This document shows positions 52,989 to 61,336 of a stretch of 64,000 bases of DNA, one piece after another. Below the pieces are notes generated by a model that ran no database searches, was not told where the DNA came from, and saw nothing but the letters and a program-made list of their open reading frames with translations. Origin of the DNA: Bryobacteraceae bacterium (lineage in GTDB: Bacteria; Acidobacteriota; Terriglobia; Bryobacterales; Bryobacteraceae); the NCBI GenBank assembly GCA_019752335.1, contig JAIEMJ010000048.1, positions 62,001 through 126,000 of the forward strand. The letters are read 5' to 3'. The stretch's first letter is position 1. Each line of letters opens with the position of its first letter. A program made the position numbers and the translations under genes.

Positions 52989-53037
52989 TTGACAGAATGG
53001 TACGGGGTTGGTATTGATAATCATTTATGATTATCAA
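52989..53037 (+). promoter_or_regulatory. Promoter with Fur-box-like palindrome over the start codon
   Basis: TTGACA (52989-52994), 17 bases, TATTGA (53012-53017). A perfect inverted repeat, TTGATAATCA (53014-53023) and TGATTATCAA (53028-53037), surrounds the bases TTTA. The ATG at 53027-53029 lies at its centre, and the predicted transcript start falls on it. Confidence 0.65.
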
Positions 53038-53905
53038 TCGACGCTCCGCCTTGGCGGCCATCCTGGCGGGCGGATTTGCCGACTGCGCCCACGGACAGAA
53101 TGTACGGTATCCACGGCCTGAGGGTGCGGCGACGCGGTTCTGGAGCGAGTGTGACCAGCAGATGATCGCGCTATCACTGCGCCGAGGCATGCGGGTGCTG
53201 GATGCCGGATGCGGCAATGGCCAGCACTTAACGCGGTTGGCCGAGGCGGTCGGGAAGCGGGGCGAGGCGATCGGCATTGACCGGGCCGCCGGGCAGATCG
53301 AAAAGGCCCAACAGGCGCTGCGCGACGCCAAGCTAACCCAGGGCTCGGCCCGTGTGGCCGACCTCTTCGCGGAGCCTTTCCCCGCGGGAAGCTTCGACCT
53401 GATCTGGACCAGCCACGTCCTCCACGGACTGCCCGACATGGGCGCGGGCGCCGAGGCGCTGCTGCGCATGCTGAAGCCGGGCGGACGGCTAGTGGTGCGA
53501 GAGAATCGCATGTCGTCCTCATTGCTGCCTTACGACCTCGGCTTCGGCGAGCCAGGCTGGGAGTTCCGAACCGACCTGCAATGGCTTCGCTGGTACACCA
53601 AGAATATGTTGGCTGGGAAGCGGCCGGCGGGCCTGGGTTGGACCGAGATTTTGAAACAAGCCGGCGCCCAGACGGTGCAGCCGCGCTCCTTCCTGATCGA
53701 TCTGGCCGAACCGGAGATTCGCGCGCAGGAAGAGTATTTCCGATGGTACCTGCAGCGCCGCTACGAGTGGCCCGGCGTGACGCCGGAGGACATCGCGGTG
53801 CTCGATCGCCTGACCAACGCGAAGGGCGACGACTATTTCCTGCGGCGGCCGGATCTTTATTTCACGCAGCTCTCCACGATCTTTATATGCACAAAAGCCA
53901 GTTAG
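53027..53905 (+). CDS. SAM methyltransferase with Tat-like leader, iron-linked
   Basis: 292 residues. The N terminus has a twin-Arg hydrophobic leader (N-R-R-S-A-L-A-A-I-L-A-G). A class I methyltransferase follows: V-L-D-A-G-C-G-N-G-Q-H-L (motif I, near residue 57), A-I-G-I-D-R-A-A, F-D-L-I-W-T-S-H-V-L-H-G and M-L-K-P-G-G-R-L-V-V. The leader would be strange for a SAM enzyme, since SAM is cytosolic; a later start is possible. The gene overlaps the TonB receptor gene by 19 bases. Under the Fur-like box it may modify a siderophore or receptor cargo; that is inference. Confidence 0.82.
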   Translation: MIINRRSALAAILAGGFADCAHGQNVRYPRPEGAATRFWSECDQQMIALSLRRGMRVLDAGCGNGQHLTRLAEAVGKRGEAIGIDRAAGQIEKAQQALRDAKLTQGSARVADLFAEPFPAGSFDLIWTSHVLHGLPDMGAGAEALLRMLKPGGRLVVRENRMSSSLLPYDLGFGEPGWEFRTDLQWLRWYTKNMLAGKRPAGLGWTEILKQAGAQTVQPRSFLIDLAEPEIRAQEEYFRWYLQRRYEWPGVTPEDIAVLDRLTNAKGDDYFLRRPDLYFTQLSTIFICTKAS

Positions 53906-56187
53906 TTTTCCTCTTGCTCTCTCCGTTGGCGGCCATGGCCGCGGTGGTTTCGGGGGTCGTGCTTGACCCGTCGCGCGTACCGGTGCCGGGCGCGCAAGTG
54001 ACCTTGCAGGGTCGTGCGCCGGCCGTAGGAACCACGGTAATTACGGCGCCGGATGGCCGTTTCCAGTTCGCCGATTTAGCGGCGGGCGAGTACACGTTGG
54101 GAGCAGTGAGCGGTGGTCTGGGTTCGCCCAAGGCTTTGCCGCTCAAGCTGGCGCGGGCGGACGAACGGGCAACGATCGAACTGGTGCTGGCCGTAGACAC
54201 GCAACTGACGTCGATCAGCGTTGTCGAGACGCCGGAGCGCTCGGTGGCGGCGAAGTCCGATGTGTCGCTGGGGGAACTGCCCGTGACGGTGGAGACGCTG
54301 AGCGCGGAGTTGGCGCGGCAGCAGGGCAGTACGGACTTGGTGGCGGTGTTGCGTTATGCGAACAACGTGTTTTCGCGCGTACACTTTGGCGTCTACGAGC
54401 ACTTCACGGTGCGGGGCTTCGGCGATGTAATTCAGATGGTGGACGGCATTCGGCAGGAGGACCGGCGCTTCAACACGCAGCTCGTGAACGTGGAGCAGGT
54501 GGAGTTGTTGAAGGGTCCGGCATCGGCACTCTACGGCAACAACGCGCTGGGTGGGTCGTTGAATGTGATCCGCAAGAAGCCGCGCAACGAAGTGGGCCTG
54601 GAAGCGAGCCTCAGTGGCGGGACGTGGAACAACCGGCGCGGTTACATGGGCTTAACGGGTCCGCTGTGGAAGGACAAGTTGCTGGCACGTTTTGACTACG
54701 GTTTTGTGGATTACGAAGGTTTCCGCCGCGCTCCGCTGCGGCAACATCTCGTGTCGGGCGGGGCCACCTGGCAGCCGACCTCGCGGGACCAACTGAACGT
54801 CAACTACCAATTCAATAACGACCGTTTCGCGACCGACGCGGGAATTCCCACGCTGGGCGCGAACATCCCGCGGGTGCCGGCGAATTTCCGCTTCAACCCG
54901 CCGCAGGACCGGGCGCTGACCACCGACAATTTCCTGCAGGCCTACTACAACCGGATCTTCTCCGAGAGCGTGTCCGTCCGCAACGTGACGTCCTACCGCC
55001 GCTTCCGCGACGACTACCTCAGCGCCGAGAGCATCGCCTGGGCGCTGCCCCGCCAGGTGAACCGGACCTTCTTCTATTTCGACCGCTATCGCGATACCTT
55101 GACGAACCAGACCGAGGCTACGTTTCGCGTGAAGACGGGCTCCGTGCAGCACACGTTGCTGGCGGGCTACGAGTTTCAACGTTTCGCCCAGGACGATTCC
55201 AACGCCAATTGGACCAACCTGCGAGCTACGCCGATTGACCTCTTCGCGCCGTTCGAGACCCAGACGGCTCTGCCGCCCCTTGTGTTGAACCGGACGCGCT
55301 TTATCCGGCAGAACGTCAACGCTCCCTATTTTCAGGATCACGTGCGCATCACGGACCGTCTGCAAGCGACGTTCAACTTGCGGCTGGATCCGTGGCGGCG
55401 GAACTTCCGAACCGACGCGATCAGTCCCACGGGTGCGATCACGGCGGGAGCGACCACGCGGTTGAACCAGTTCGCGCCCACGATGCGGGCGGGCGCGGTG
55501 TACCGGCTGGTGCGATCGTTGTCGGTGTACGGTTCGTTCGGCACGGGCTTTACGCCGGTGTTGTCGGTGCCGCTGGACAACTCGATCCTGGATCCGGAGC
55601 GCGGCCGGCAAGGCGAGATCGGGCTACGGGCGGAACTCTTGGGCGGACGAGTCAACCTGACTTCAGCTTGGTTCTATCTCGAAAAACAGAACGTGACGAT
55701 CGCGTTGGGACAGGGCCGCTTTACCCAGGCAGGCCGGCAGCGAGCTCAAGGAATGGAAACGACGCTGGAAGGCTACGTGAGCCGCCGGCTCTACCTGCGG
55801 CTAACGCACGGGCTGACGGACGCCAAGTTTTTGGAGTTTTTCTCCGGCGGCCAAAATTTAGCGGGACGAGTGCCGGCATTCGCTCCCCGGCACACGGGCA
55901 GCGGCTGGGCGCATTACCAACTGTGGCGCGGCCTGGCGGTGGGCGGCGGCGTGCGGGCCATGGCCAAGAGCTTCCCCAGCTTCTTCAATACGGTGGCGAT
56001 GCCCGGCTACGCCGTGGTGGATGCCGCCGTGATGTACGATGCGCGTTGGGCCGACTTCAGCGTGTCCATGCAGAACATCGGAAACCGGCAGACCTACTTC
56101 GTCAGTTCGGTTTACAACACGCAGATTTACCCGGGGAGCCCGTTTGGCATGTTGGTGACAGCGCGGTTCAAGTGGCCGCGCCGGTAG
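53887..56187 (+). CDS. TonB-dependent siderophore-type receptor
   Basis: 766 residues from ATG 53887, which gives the signal peptide M-H-K-S-Q-L-V-F-L-L-L-S-P-L-A-A-M-A. An N-terminal carboxypeptidase-regulatory-like domain (residues 20-105) precedes the plug (F-T-V-R-G-F-G-D-V-I-Q-M-V-D-G, then L-L-K-G-P-A-S-A-L-Y-G) and a 22-strand barrel ending with an aromatic-rich C terminus (T-A-R-F-K-W). This is FhuA/FecA-like and transports ferric siderophores with TonB. The start is inside the methyltransferase 3' end. Confidence 0.9.
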   Translation: MHKSQLVFLLLSPLAAMAAVVSGVVLDPSRVPVPGAQVTLQGRAPAVGTTVITAPDGRFQFADLAAGEYTLGAVSGGLGSPKALPLKLARADERATIELVLAVDTQLTSISVVETPERSVAAKSDVSLGELPVTVETLSAELARQQGSTDLVAVLRYANNVFSRVHFGVYEHFTVRGFGDVIQMVDGIRQEDRRFNTQLVNVEQVELLKGPASALYGNNALGGSLNVIRKKPRNEVGLEASLSGGTWNNRRGYMGLTGPLWKDKLLARFDYGFVDYEGFRRAPLRQHLVSGGATWQPTSRDQLNVNYQFNNDRFATDAGIPTLGANIPRVPANFRFNPPQDRALTTDNFLQAYYNRIFSESVSVRNVTSYRRFRDDYLSAESIAWALPRQVNRTFFYFDRYRDTLTNQTEATFRVKTGSVQHTLLAGYEFQRFAQDDSNANWTNLRATPIDLFAPFETQTALPPLVLNRTRFIRQNVNAPYFQDHVRITDRLQATFNLRLDPWRRNFRTDAISPTGAITAGATTRLNQFAPTMRAGAVYRLVRSLSVYGSFGTGFTPVLSVPLDNSILDPERGRQGEIGLRAELLGGRVNLTSAWFYLEKQNVTIALGQGRFTQAGRQRAQGMETTLEGYVSRRLYLRLTHGLTDAKFLEFFSGGQNLAGRVPAFAPRHTGSGWAHYQLWRGLAVGGGVRAMAKSFPSFFNTVAMPGYAVVDAAVMYDARWADFSVSMQNIGNRQTYFVSSVYNTQIYPGSPFGMLVTARFKWPRR

Positions 56188-56189
56188 CG

Positions 56190-58856
56190 CTACTGATGCC
56201 GCAAAGCGTGCTGAGGACTGGTGCGCGTCGCGCGCCACGCCGGAACCAGCGTCGCCAGAGCGACTCCTCCAATGACGATCACGAGTGCCTTGGCGAAGGA
56301 CGCGGCATCCGTGCTGCTTACTCCGTAGAGTAAGTGGCCCAGCAGTTGTATCGCGCCAAAGGCGCCGAGAATTCCCAGGGCCGCCCCAGTGAGCCCCAGG
56401 CGTAACCCGTTGCCCAGGAAGCCGCGTAGCACCATAGCGCCGGAGGCTCCCAAGGCCATGCGGATGCCCGTTTCCCTCGCGCTGGCGGTGACGCTATAGG
56501 AGACCAGCCCGTAGGTGCCGAGGGCGGCCAGCATCATACCGGCCGTGCCGAACAGCGAGAGCATGGCCGCGGTCAGGTCCAGGAAGAGCGTCGCGCCGCC
56601 GGTCATTTCGGCCATGGGCCGGGCGTAGACGATGGGTAAATCGGGGTCCAGGCGCGCGACGCTCGCACGGGCTTGTTCCAGCAGCGTCTTCATCGGTTGG
56701 GCGCCGCGCAACTGCAGCACCACGCTAGGCCGGTAGGCCTGCCAGAGAGGTAGATAGAAGTACGGACGGGCGGCTTCATCAATGCGCGAATACTTGAGGT
56801 CCGCCACCACGCCGATGATGGTGCGCCATTCTTTCCCGGTGTGGACGCGCTTGCCCAGGGCTTGGTCCGCCCCGCCCCAGAATCGCTGGGCGAAGGTCTG
56901 ATTTACCAGCATGCGGGGCTCGGCCTCCGCGTCGTCACGGTCCTCAAACTCGCGGCCCGCCAGCACCTTCGTCTGGAGCGTGTGGAAGTAACCGGGCGCG
57001 ATGGTGTTCCACAGCATCGCCAGCTCCTCATCGCGCCGCGGCACGTAGCCTTCCACCTTTACCGCCTGCGACGGAGTTTCAATCAGACGCAGCGGCACAT
57101 GCACCGAAAGCGTCGCCGACTCGACGCCGCTGCCGGTGCGCGCAGCCCGGAGCAGTTCGCGGTAGAAGACCAGTCCGCGGGCGGTGTCGTAGGCGTTGGC
57201 CTTCAGATCCAGCGCGACCGCGCCGAGGTGATCCTGAACGAAGCCGGGGTCGGCGCGGCGCGCCGCGTCCAGGCTGCGGCTCACCAGCCCCGAACTCACC
57301 AGCAGCGCGACGGAGATCGCGACCTGAGCGATGACGAGACCCTTGCGCAGGCTGCCGCGCGCGGCGCCGCGCGTGGACGAATCCTCATTGATCACGGTCA
57401 CCAGGTTGATGTGCGAAGTCTGCCAGGCGGGTACCAAACCGAAGACGAGCGCGCTGCAGGCGGCCAGCAGGGCCGCAAAGCCGATGATGAAGAGATCGAC
57501 CTCAATGTTGAAGAAGAGACGGTCCGGCGCGGCGAGCCACTCGGCGTAGCCGGACAGGATGGGCACCCCGCGCGCCGCGAGCACCACGCCCAGCAGCGCA
57601 CCGGGGATGCTCACGGCCAGATTCTCCAGCACCAGCAGCCGCATCACGCGGGCCCGGCCGGCGCCCAGCGCGAGGCGGACCGCGATCTCGCCGCGGCGCG
57701 ACATGCCGCGCACCAGCACCAGTCCGGCGATGTTGGCGCAAGAGATGAGCAATACCAGCAAGCCCATAGCGGCCAGCACGGCGAGCGTCGGCAAGAGGAA
57801 GGTTTGCGCGCCATTGGGCGACTTCCACAGCGGTACCAGCTTCAGCATTTGCGCGCCCTCGTCCCGCGGACGGCCTCGCGTGAGCTGCGCGAAGAGAGCC
57901 TGGGCCTGGGCCCCGGCGCTCGCCGCCGTTACGCCCGGACGCAGGTACCCATGCGGATAGAGCAACTCAGCGCGTTCATCGGTGAGTACCTGGGAGGCAT
58001 CCGTCTTGTCGGCGAAGCCCACTTGCCCGGCCATGGTCACCGGCAGGTAGACTTCGATGTCGTAGCTGACGACGGTGCCGTGGAAAGAAGCGCTCGCGAC
58101 GCCAACGATCGTGAGGGGGATGTTGTTCACCAGCAGGATGCGCCCCGTGATGTTGGGGTCCGCGCCGTAGTCGCGGCGCCAAAGGCTGTCGCTGATCACC
58201 ACCACCGGGTTCGCGCCCGGCGCGCCCTCATCGCTCGGCAGCAGGGTGCGGCCACGTTGCGCCCCGACGCCGAGCACCTCAAAGTAATTTCCCGTCACCA
58301 TTTCGCCGAAGACGCGATGCGCGTCGCGCCCACGGCCGAGGCTGGCGCGGAAGGGCGCGGTGCCCATCAGGCTGAGGAAAGCCTGGTTCTGATCGCGCAA
58401 TTGCCGGTAATCCGGATACGAGACCGATACCTCGCGTCCGGTTTGCGTCTCGCCATGCAGCACATGCAGTCGCGCGGCGGTGGGGACCCCGGCGAGAGGA
58501 TTCAGGGCCATGCTCTTGAGCATGGTGAAGACGGCCGAATTCAGGCCGATGCCCAGCGTCAGCACACCCGTCACGGTGAGCGTGAAGCCCGGCTTCTTGG
58601 CCAGGGCGCGGACCGCGTAGCGCACATCGTCGGCCCAATCGTGCAAGCTCTCCAGCCAGCGCGGACGCCAGACTTCACGCGCCGCCGCGGTGGTGAGCGT
58701 GACGTTGCCGAAGTCCTTGCGCGCGGCGTGCCGGGCCTCCGGCTGGCCGGCCTCCTGGTGTTCGCGTTCGGCCATCGCCAGGTGCGAACGGATTTCTTCC
58801 TCGAAGTCTGGTTCGTCGAGCGACAGACGCCGCTTCAGCCAAGTGAAAATCGACAT
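56190..58856 (-). CDS. ADOP-type ABC permease (MacB/FtsX-like)
   Basis: 888 residues. A short N-terminal soluble prefix (F-E-E-E-I-R-S-H-L-A-M-A-E-R-E-H) is followed by a membrane helix, a large MacB-like periplasmic domain and an FtsX domain, and the whole layout is repeated (second FtsX-like half from about residue 480). This is the acidobacterial duplicated orphan permease. No ATPase lies next to it, as is usual. It is preceded by a PadR gene with a 2-base gap, the standard ADOP-PadR partnership. Substrate unknown; MacB-type pumps export peptides or lipids. Confidence 0.9.
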   Translation of the reverse strand: MSIFTWLKRRLSLDEPDFEEEIRSHLAMAEREHQEAGQPEARHAARKDFGNVTLTTAAAREVWRPRWLESLHDWADDVRYAVRALAKKPGFTLTVTGVLTLGIGLNSAVFTMLKSMALNPLAGVPTAARLHVLHGETQTGREVSVSYPDYRQLRDQNQAFLSLMGTAPFRASLGRGRDAHRVFGEMVTGNYFEVLGVGAQRGRTLLPSDEGAPGANPVVVISDSLWRRDYGADPNITGRILLVNNIPLTIVGVASASFHGTVVSYDIEVYLPVTMAGQVGFADKTDASQVLTDERAELLYPHGYLRPGVTAASAGAQAQALFAQLTRGRPRDEGAQMLKLVPLWKSPNGAQTFLLPTLAVLAAMGLLVLLISCANIAGLVLVRGMSRRGEIAVRLALGAGRARVMRLLVLENLAVSIPGALLGVVLAARGVPILSGYAEWLAAPDRLFFNIEVDLFIIGFAALLAACSALVFGLVPAWQTSHINLVTVINEDSSTRGAARGSLRKGLVIAQVAISVALLVSSGLVSRSLDAARRADPGFVQDHLGAVALDLKANAYDTARGLVFYRELLRAARTGSGVESATLSVHVPLRLIETPSQAVKVEGYVPRRDEELAMLWNTIAPGYFHTLQTKVLAGREFEDRDDAEAEPRMLVNQTFAQRFWGGADQALGKRVHTGKEWRTIIGVVADLKYSRIDEAARPYFYLPLWQAYRPSVVLQLRGAQPMKTLLEQARASVARLDPDLPIVYARPMAEMTGGATLFLDLTAAMLSLFGTAGMMLAALGTYGLVSYSVTASARETGIRMALGASGAMVLRGFLGNGLRLGLTGAALGILGAFGAIQLLGHLLYGVSSTDAASFAKALVIVIGGVALATLVPAWRATRTSPQHALRHQ

Positions 58857-58858
58857 GC

Positions 58859-59203
58859 TTACTCCGTTTCTGGCTTCATCACGCGCGCAATCGCCGTGAC
58901 AAGCTCCGCCCAGCGCGACTCTTCGCGCCCCAACTGCTTCTTACCTTCCGCCGTCAGCGTGTAGAATTTGGCGCGCTGGTTCGCGTCCGTTTGGCCCCAT
59001 TTCGCCGTCACCCAGCGCTTCTTTGCCAGGCGCTGGAGCGCGGGGTAGAGCGAGCCGGCTTCTACCTGGAGCACGTCCGCGGACTGGGCGCGGATCGACT
59101 TGCCGATGGCGTAGCCATGCTGCGGACCCCACTGCAGAATGCGGAGGACGAGCATGTCGAGCGTACCGGGGACGAGTTCGGGGCGGGAAGCGAGGAGCGT
59201 CAT
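58859..59203 (-). CDS. PadR family transcriptional regulator
   Basis: 114 residues, a PadR winged helix: L-V-P-G-T-L-D-M-L-V-L-R-I-L, H-G-Y-A-I-G-K-S-I, V-E-A-G-S-L-Y-P-A-L-Q-R-L and A-K-F-Y-T-L-T-A-E-G-K-K-Q-L. The C-terminal helix dimerises. It is directly upstream of the ADOP gene and probably represses both. The ATG is at 59201-59203. Possible binding sites are the two inverted repeats upstream. Confidence 0.93.
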   Translation of the reverse strand: MTLLASRPELVPGTLDMLVLRILQWGPQHGYAIGKSIRAQSADVLQVEAGSLYPALQRLAKKRWVTAKWGQTDANQRAKFYTLTAEGKKQLGREESRWAELVTAIARVMKPETE

Positions 59204-59204
59204 G

Positions 59205-59248
59205 GCTATAGACAGACTATAGCATAGGCTATCGATTATCTATAGCCT
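59205..59248. promoter_or_regulatory. Double palindrome upstream of padR
   Basis: GCTATAG (59205-59211), ACAGA, CTATAGC (59217-59223), then GGCTAT (59228-59233) and ATAGCC (59243-59248). The repeated CTATA elements begin two bases before the padR start and look like the PadR operator; the sites may also serve as -10 regions. Confidence 0.6.
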
Positions 59249-59385
59249 CGAAGGGCGGGCCGGAAAGCCCTGGGCGTGTTGGGTACGGGAGGGCCAGGCG
59301 GGCCAGGGGGCTCGCCCTACCGAACGAACCGGCAAACTGTATAGCAGACGAAAACCACTGGTAAGGTCAAGATTGCTCTGAACTC

Positions 59386-59417
59386 GCCGGGGCGGTAACG
59401 GAGGATGAAACTAGGCG
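59386..59417. repeat. Dispersed repeat, copy 4 (reverse orientation)
   Basis: CGCCGGGGCGGTAACGGAGG followed by ATGAAACTAG matches the reverse complement of the right end of copy 2. The surrounding 59249-59539 gap has no gene; the only other signal is the palindrome at 59509-59528. Confidence 0.5.
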
Positions 59418-59508
59418 ACACCACCGGCAATTAACAGCGTGCATGGCTGGCAAGAAGAGAAGTCTCAACGACGTGGCCGTGGAGTAGTTTCGAGGGAGGG
59501 GGAAGGGA

Positions 59509-59528
59509 GGGCTCGCGCGCGCGAGCCC
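59509..59528. terminator. Perfect GC palindrome, possible terminator
   Basis: GGGCTCGCGC / GCGCGAGCCC, 12 bases past the stop of the TIGR03437-type gene on the minus strand. The following minus strand is CT-rich but not a pure T run. Confidence 0.4.
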
Positions 59529-59539
59529 CCAATCTTAGC

Positions 59540-60895
59540 TTAACGGCGAACCGGGAGGACGGCGCTCGTCTGCGTCGACTGGCCGCCGATGCGCAAGGAG
59601 ACGGGCGCGTTCCCGTCGGCCGTGCTCGCCGGCACGCGGACGTTGATCTGGTAGAGGCCCGAGATGGAACCGGGTGAGACACCGGCGTAGAGGACGTCGG
59701 CCGGGGCCAGCGTCGTCCCACCGATGGTGACCGTCACCGCTTCCCGCGTGGGGGCAATGGCGCCGGGCACTTCCCCTGACTGATAGACGGGGTTCGTGGG
59801 ACCGAGGCCGGTGGCATAAAGCAAGACGACGTCGCCGGGCCGGACGGGCCGTGCGCCGGGAATGATGGTGGGGTCGCCGGCGATGGAGAAGTCCGGGTGA
59901 CGGGCGGCTATCGCGGAGCCATTGAAGGTGAAAAACGCGGGCGCATTGGCCAGCACGGTGAAGCTACTGGAATCGCTACGGGCTTCATTGGGCCCTCCGG
60001 GGTTCAAAATCACCACGACGGCGCCGTTGCCCGGCGCGGCCCCGGTGGGCATCTGCGCGTTGATCTGTCCGGCATTGGCGAAGAGCACGGGCACGCGTTG
60101 GCCGGCGACTTCCACGGCCAGGCAGCCGAGTTGGGTGGGGAAACGGCCTTCGACAAAGTCGCTGACGCCGGCCTCGCGGGTCCCGGTCGCCGCATGGAAG
60201 CCGGCGCCGGCGATGGTGAAGATACCGTTCATGGTGAAGAAGTTGGCGCGTCCGCTGGCCGCGTCAGCGACGCCGCGAATGGTGGGCCGTCCGGTGACCA
60301 GACAAGTGCCGTCGGCGGCGACGCGGGCGGTGGTCGCGTAAATGAAGTCGCCAGAGTTGGCGCCATTGTTATTCGCGGCGTTGCCCACCGCGTAAAAGAT
60401 GACTTCGCCCACATTGGTAGCGGGTGGCGTCCATTCGATGGTCCACTCGGCCCCCTCACGTTGGCCGGCAAAGGTGGATGCGGCGACGTGAGTGGCGAAT
60501 TCGGCTTCGCCGTTACAGGGCGCAGGCGTATTGCCGGGCGCGCAGGTGACACGAACTGCACCCGGTACCACGGTGAAAGTGCCGGCTTGCTTGGTTTCGT
60601 CGCTTACCAGGCGGGCTGCCAGTTCGAAGCCCCAACGGCTGGCTTCCGGATGGCTGAGCCGCAGCCGGATGAACTGTTTTACGCCAGGACGATAGGGCGA
60701 AGTCTGGATGGAGAGGCGACCCAGCGAATCTGGATTCACACTCGCGGCGGCACGATGACAAGCGGTACACGAAACTCCGCCGTCGGAGGGAATGTTATCG
60801 CGCAGCGCGGGCGGACCGGTGGAAAAAGCTAGCGATAAAACCGGTGTCACGAGCGTCGCGAGCACCAGCGGCATCCAACGTTCAAGAAAACGCAT
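59540..60895 (-). CDS. Secreted protein with CxxCH and TIGR03437-type C-terminal domain
   Basis: 451 residues from the ATG at 60893-60895, chosen for its GAGGAG ribosome-binding site and signal peptide (P-L-V-L-A-T-L-V-T-P-V-L-S-L-A-F-S). After the leader is G-P-P-A-L-R-D-N-I-P then C-T-A-C-H, a single heme-type C-x-x-C-H, in the place where choice-of-anchor V proteins carry it. The last 230 residues fit the TIGR03437 domain typical of Solibacter (G-Q-I-N-A-Q-M-P-T, V-L-L-Y-A-T-G-L-G-P-T-N, G-L-Y-Q-I-N-V-R-V-P). It may be a periplasmic heme or surface protein. Substrate or partner unknown. Confidence 0.82.
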   Translation of the reverse strand: MRFLERWMPLVLATLVTPVLSLAFSTGPPALRDNIPSDGGVSCTACHRAAASVNPDSLGRLSIQTSPYRPGVKQFIRLRLSHPEASRWGFELAARLVSDETKQAGTFTVVPGAVRVTCAPGNTPAPCNGEAEFATHVAASTFAGQREGAEWTIEWTPPATNVGEVIFYAVGNAANNNGANSGDFIYATTARVAADGTCLVTGRPTIRGVADAASGRANFFTMNGIFTIAGAGFHAATGTREAGVSDFVEGRFPTQLGCLAVEVAGQRVPVLFANAGQINAQMPTGAAPGNGAVVVILNPGGPNEARSDSSSFTVLANAPAFFTFNGSAIAARHPDFSIAGDPTIIPGARPVRPGDVVLLYATGLGPTNPVYQSGEVPGAIAPTREAVTVTIGGTTLAPADVLYAGVSPGSISGLYQINVRVPASTADGNAPVSLRIGGQSTQTSAVLPVRR

Positions 60896-61034
60896 AGTAG
60901 AGAAACTCCTCGTTAAGTTTGTGGCCCCTGAGCACGGGCGTTGTTCACAGACTTTACTTGAGATTGGCGCAAAACGCAATAAGATGAACGATGAATAATT
61001 GAATAGTGAAGTAAACTCTTCGAGGTTGCGGGAT

Positions 61035-61063
61035 TTGACATCGCCTAACGGTCCCGCCATACT
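61035..61063 (+). promoter_or_regulatory. Sigma-70-like promoter for feoAB
   Basis: TTGACA (61035-61040), 17-base spacer, CATACT (61058-61063). Transcription would start near 61070, the first base of the feoA GTG, so the mRNA would be leaderless. No clear Fur box. Confidence 0.55.
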
Positions 61064-61069
61064 CGCAGC

Positions 61070-61324
61070 GTGAGGACTCTCGCTAGCCTGCGCCAGGGCG
61101 ATTCAGCCATTCTCGAACGACTGGAACTTCCAGACGCATTTGCCCATCGCTTGATGCAACTCGGCTTCATTCCGGGGATGCTGGTGGAAGCGGCGCATCA
61201 GGCACCTGGCGGCGATCCTCGTGTTTATCGGGTAGATGGCTCAGAAATCGCTTTACGCCAGGAAACTGCGGCGCGGATGTTCATCGCCAATGAGTTGCAA
61301 GAGCTACGAAACGCGCTAGACTGA
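61070..61324 (+). CDS. feoA: Ferrous iron transport protein A
   Basis: 84 residues, one SH3-like FeoA domain: L-R-Q-G-D-S-A-I-L-E-R-L, H-R-L-M-Q-L-G-F-I-P-G-M-L-V-E and S-E-I-A-L-R-Q-E-T-A. FeoA is a small cytosolic partner needed for Fe(II) uptake by FeoB. GTG start at 61070, seven bases past the -10 element, fits leaderless translation. FeoB begins 12 bases after the stop. Confidence 0.9.
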   Translation: MRTLASLRQGDSAILERLELPDAFAHRLMQLGFIPGMLVEAAHQAPGGDPRVYRVDGSEIALRQETAARMFIANELQELRNALD

Positions 61325-61336
61325 AGCTGGTTGTCC

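Noticed and set aside
56841-58964. A 707-residue open frame antisense to the ADOP permease
   Set aside because: It has high Arg/Gly/His content and no family features; long antisense frames are common in GC-rich genes.
60961-61034. Fur box upstream of feoA
   Set aside because: The region is AT-rich with GATGAA-like elements but no good inverted repeat was found.
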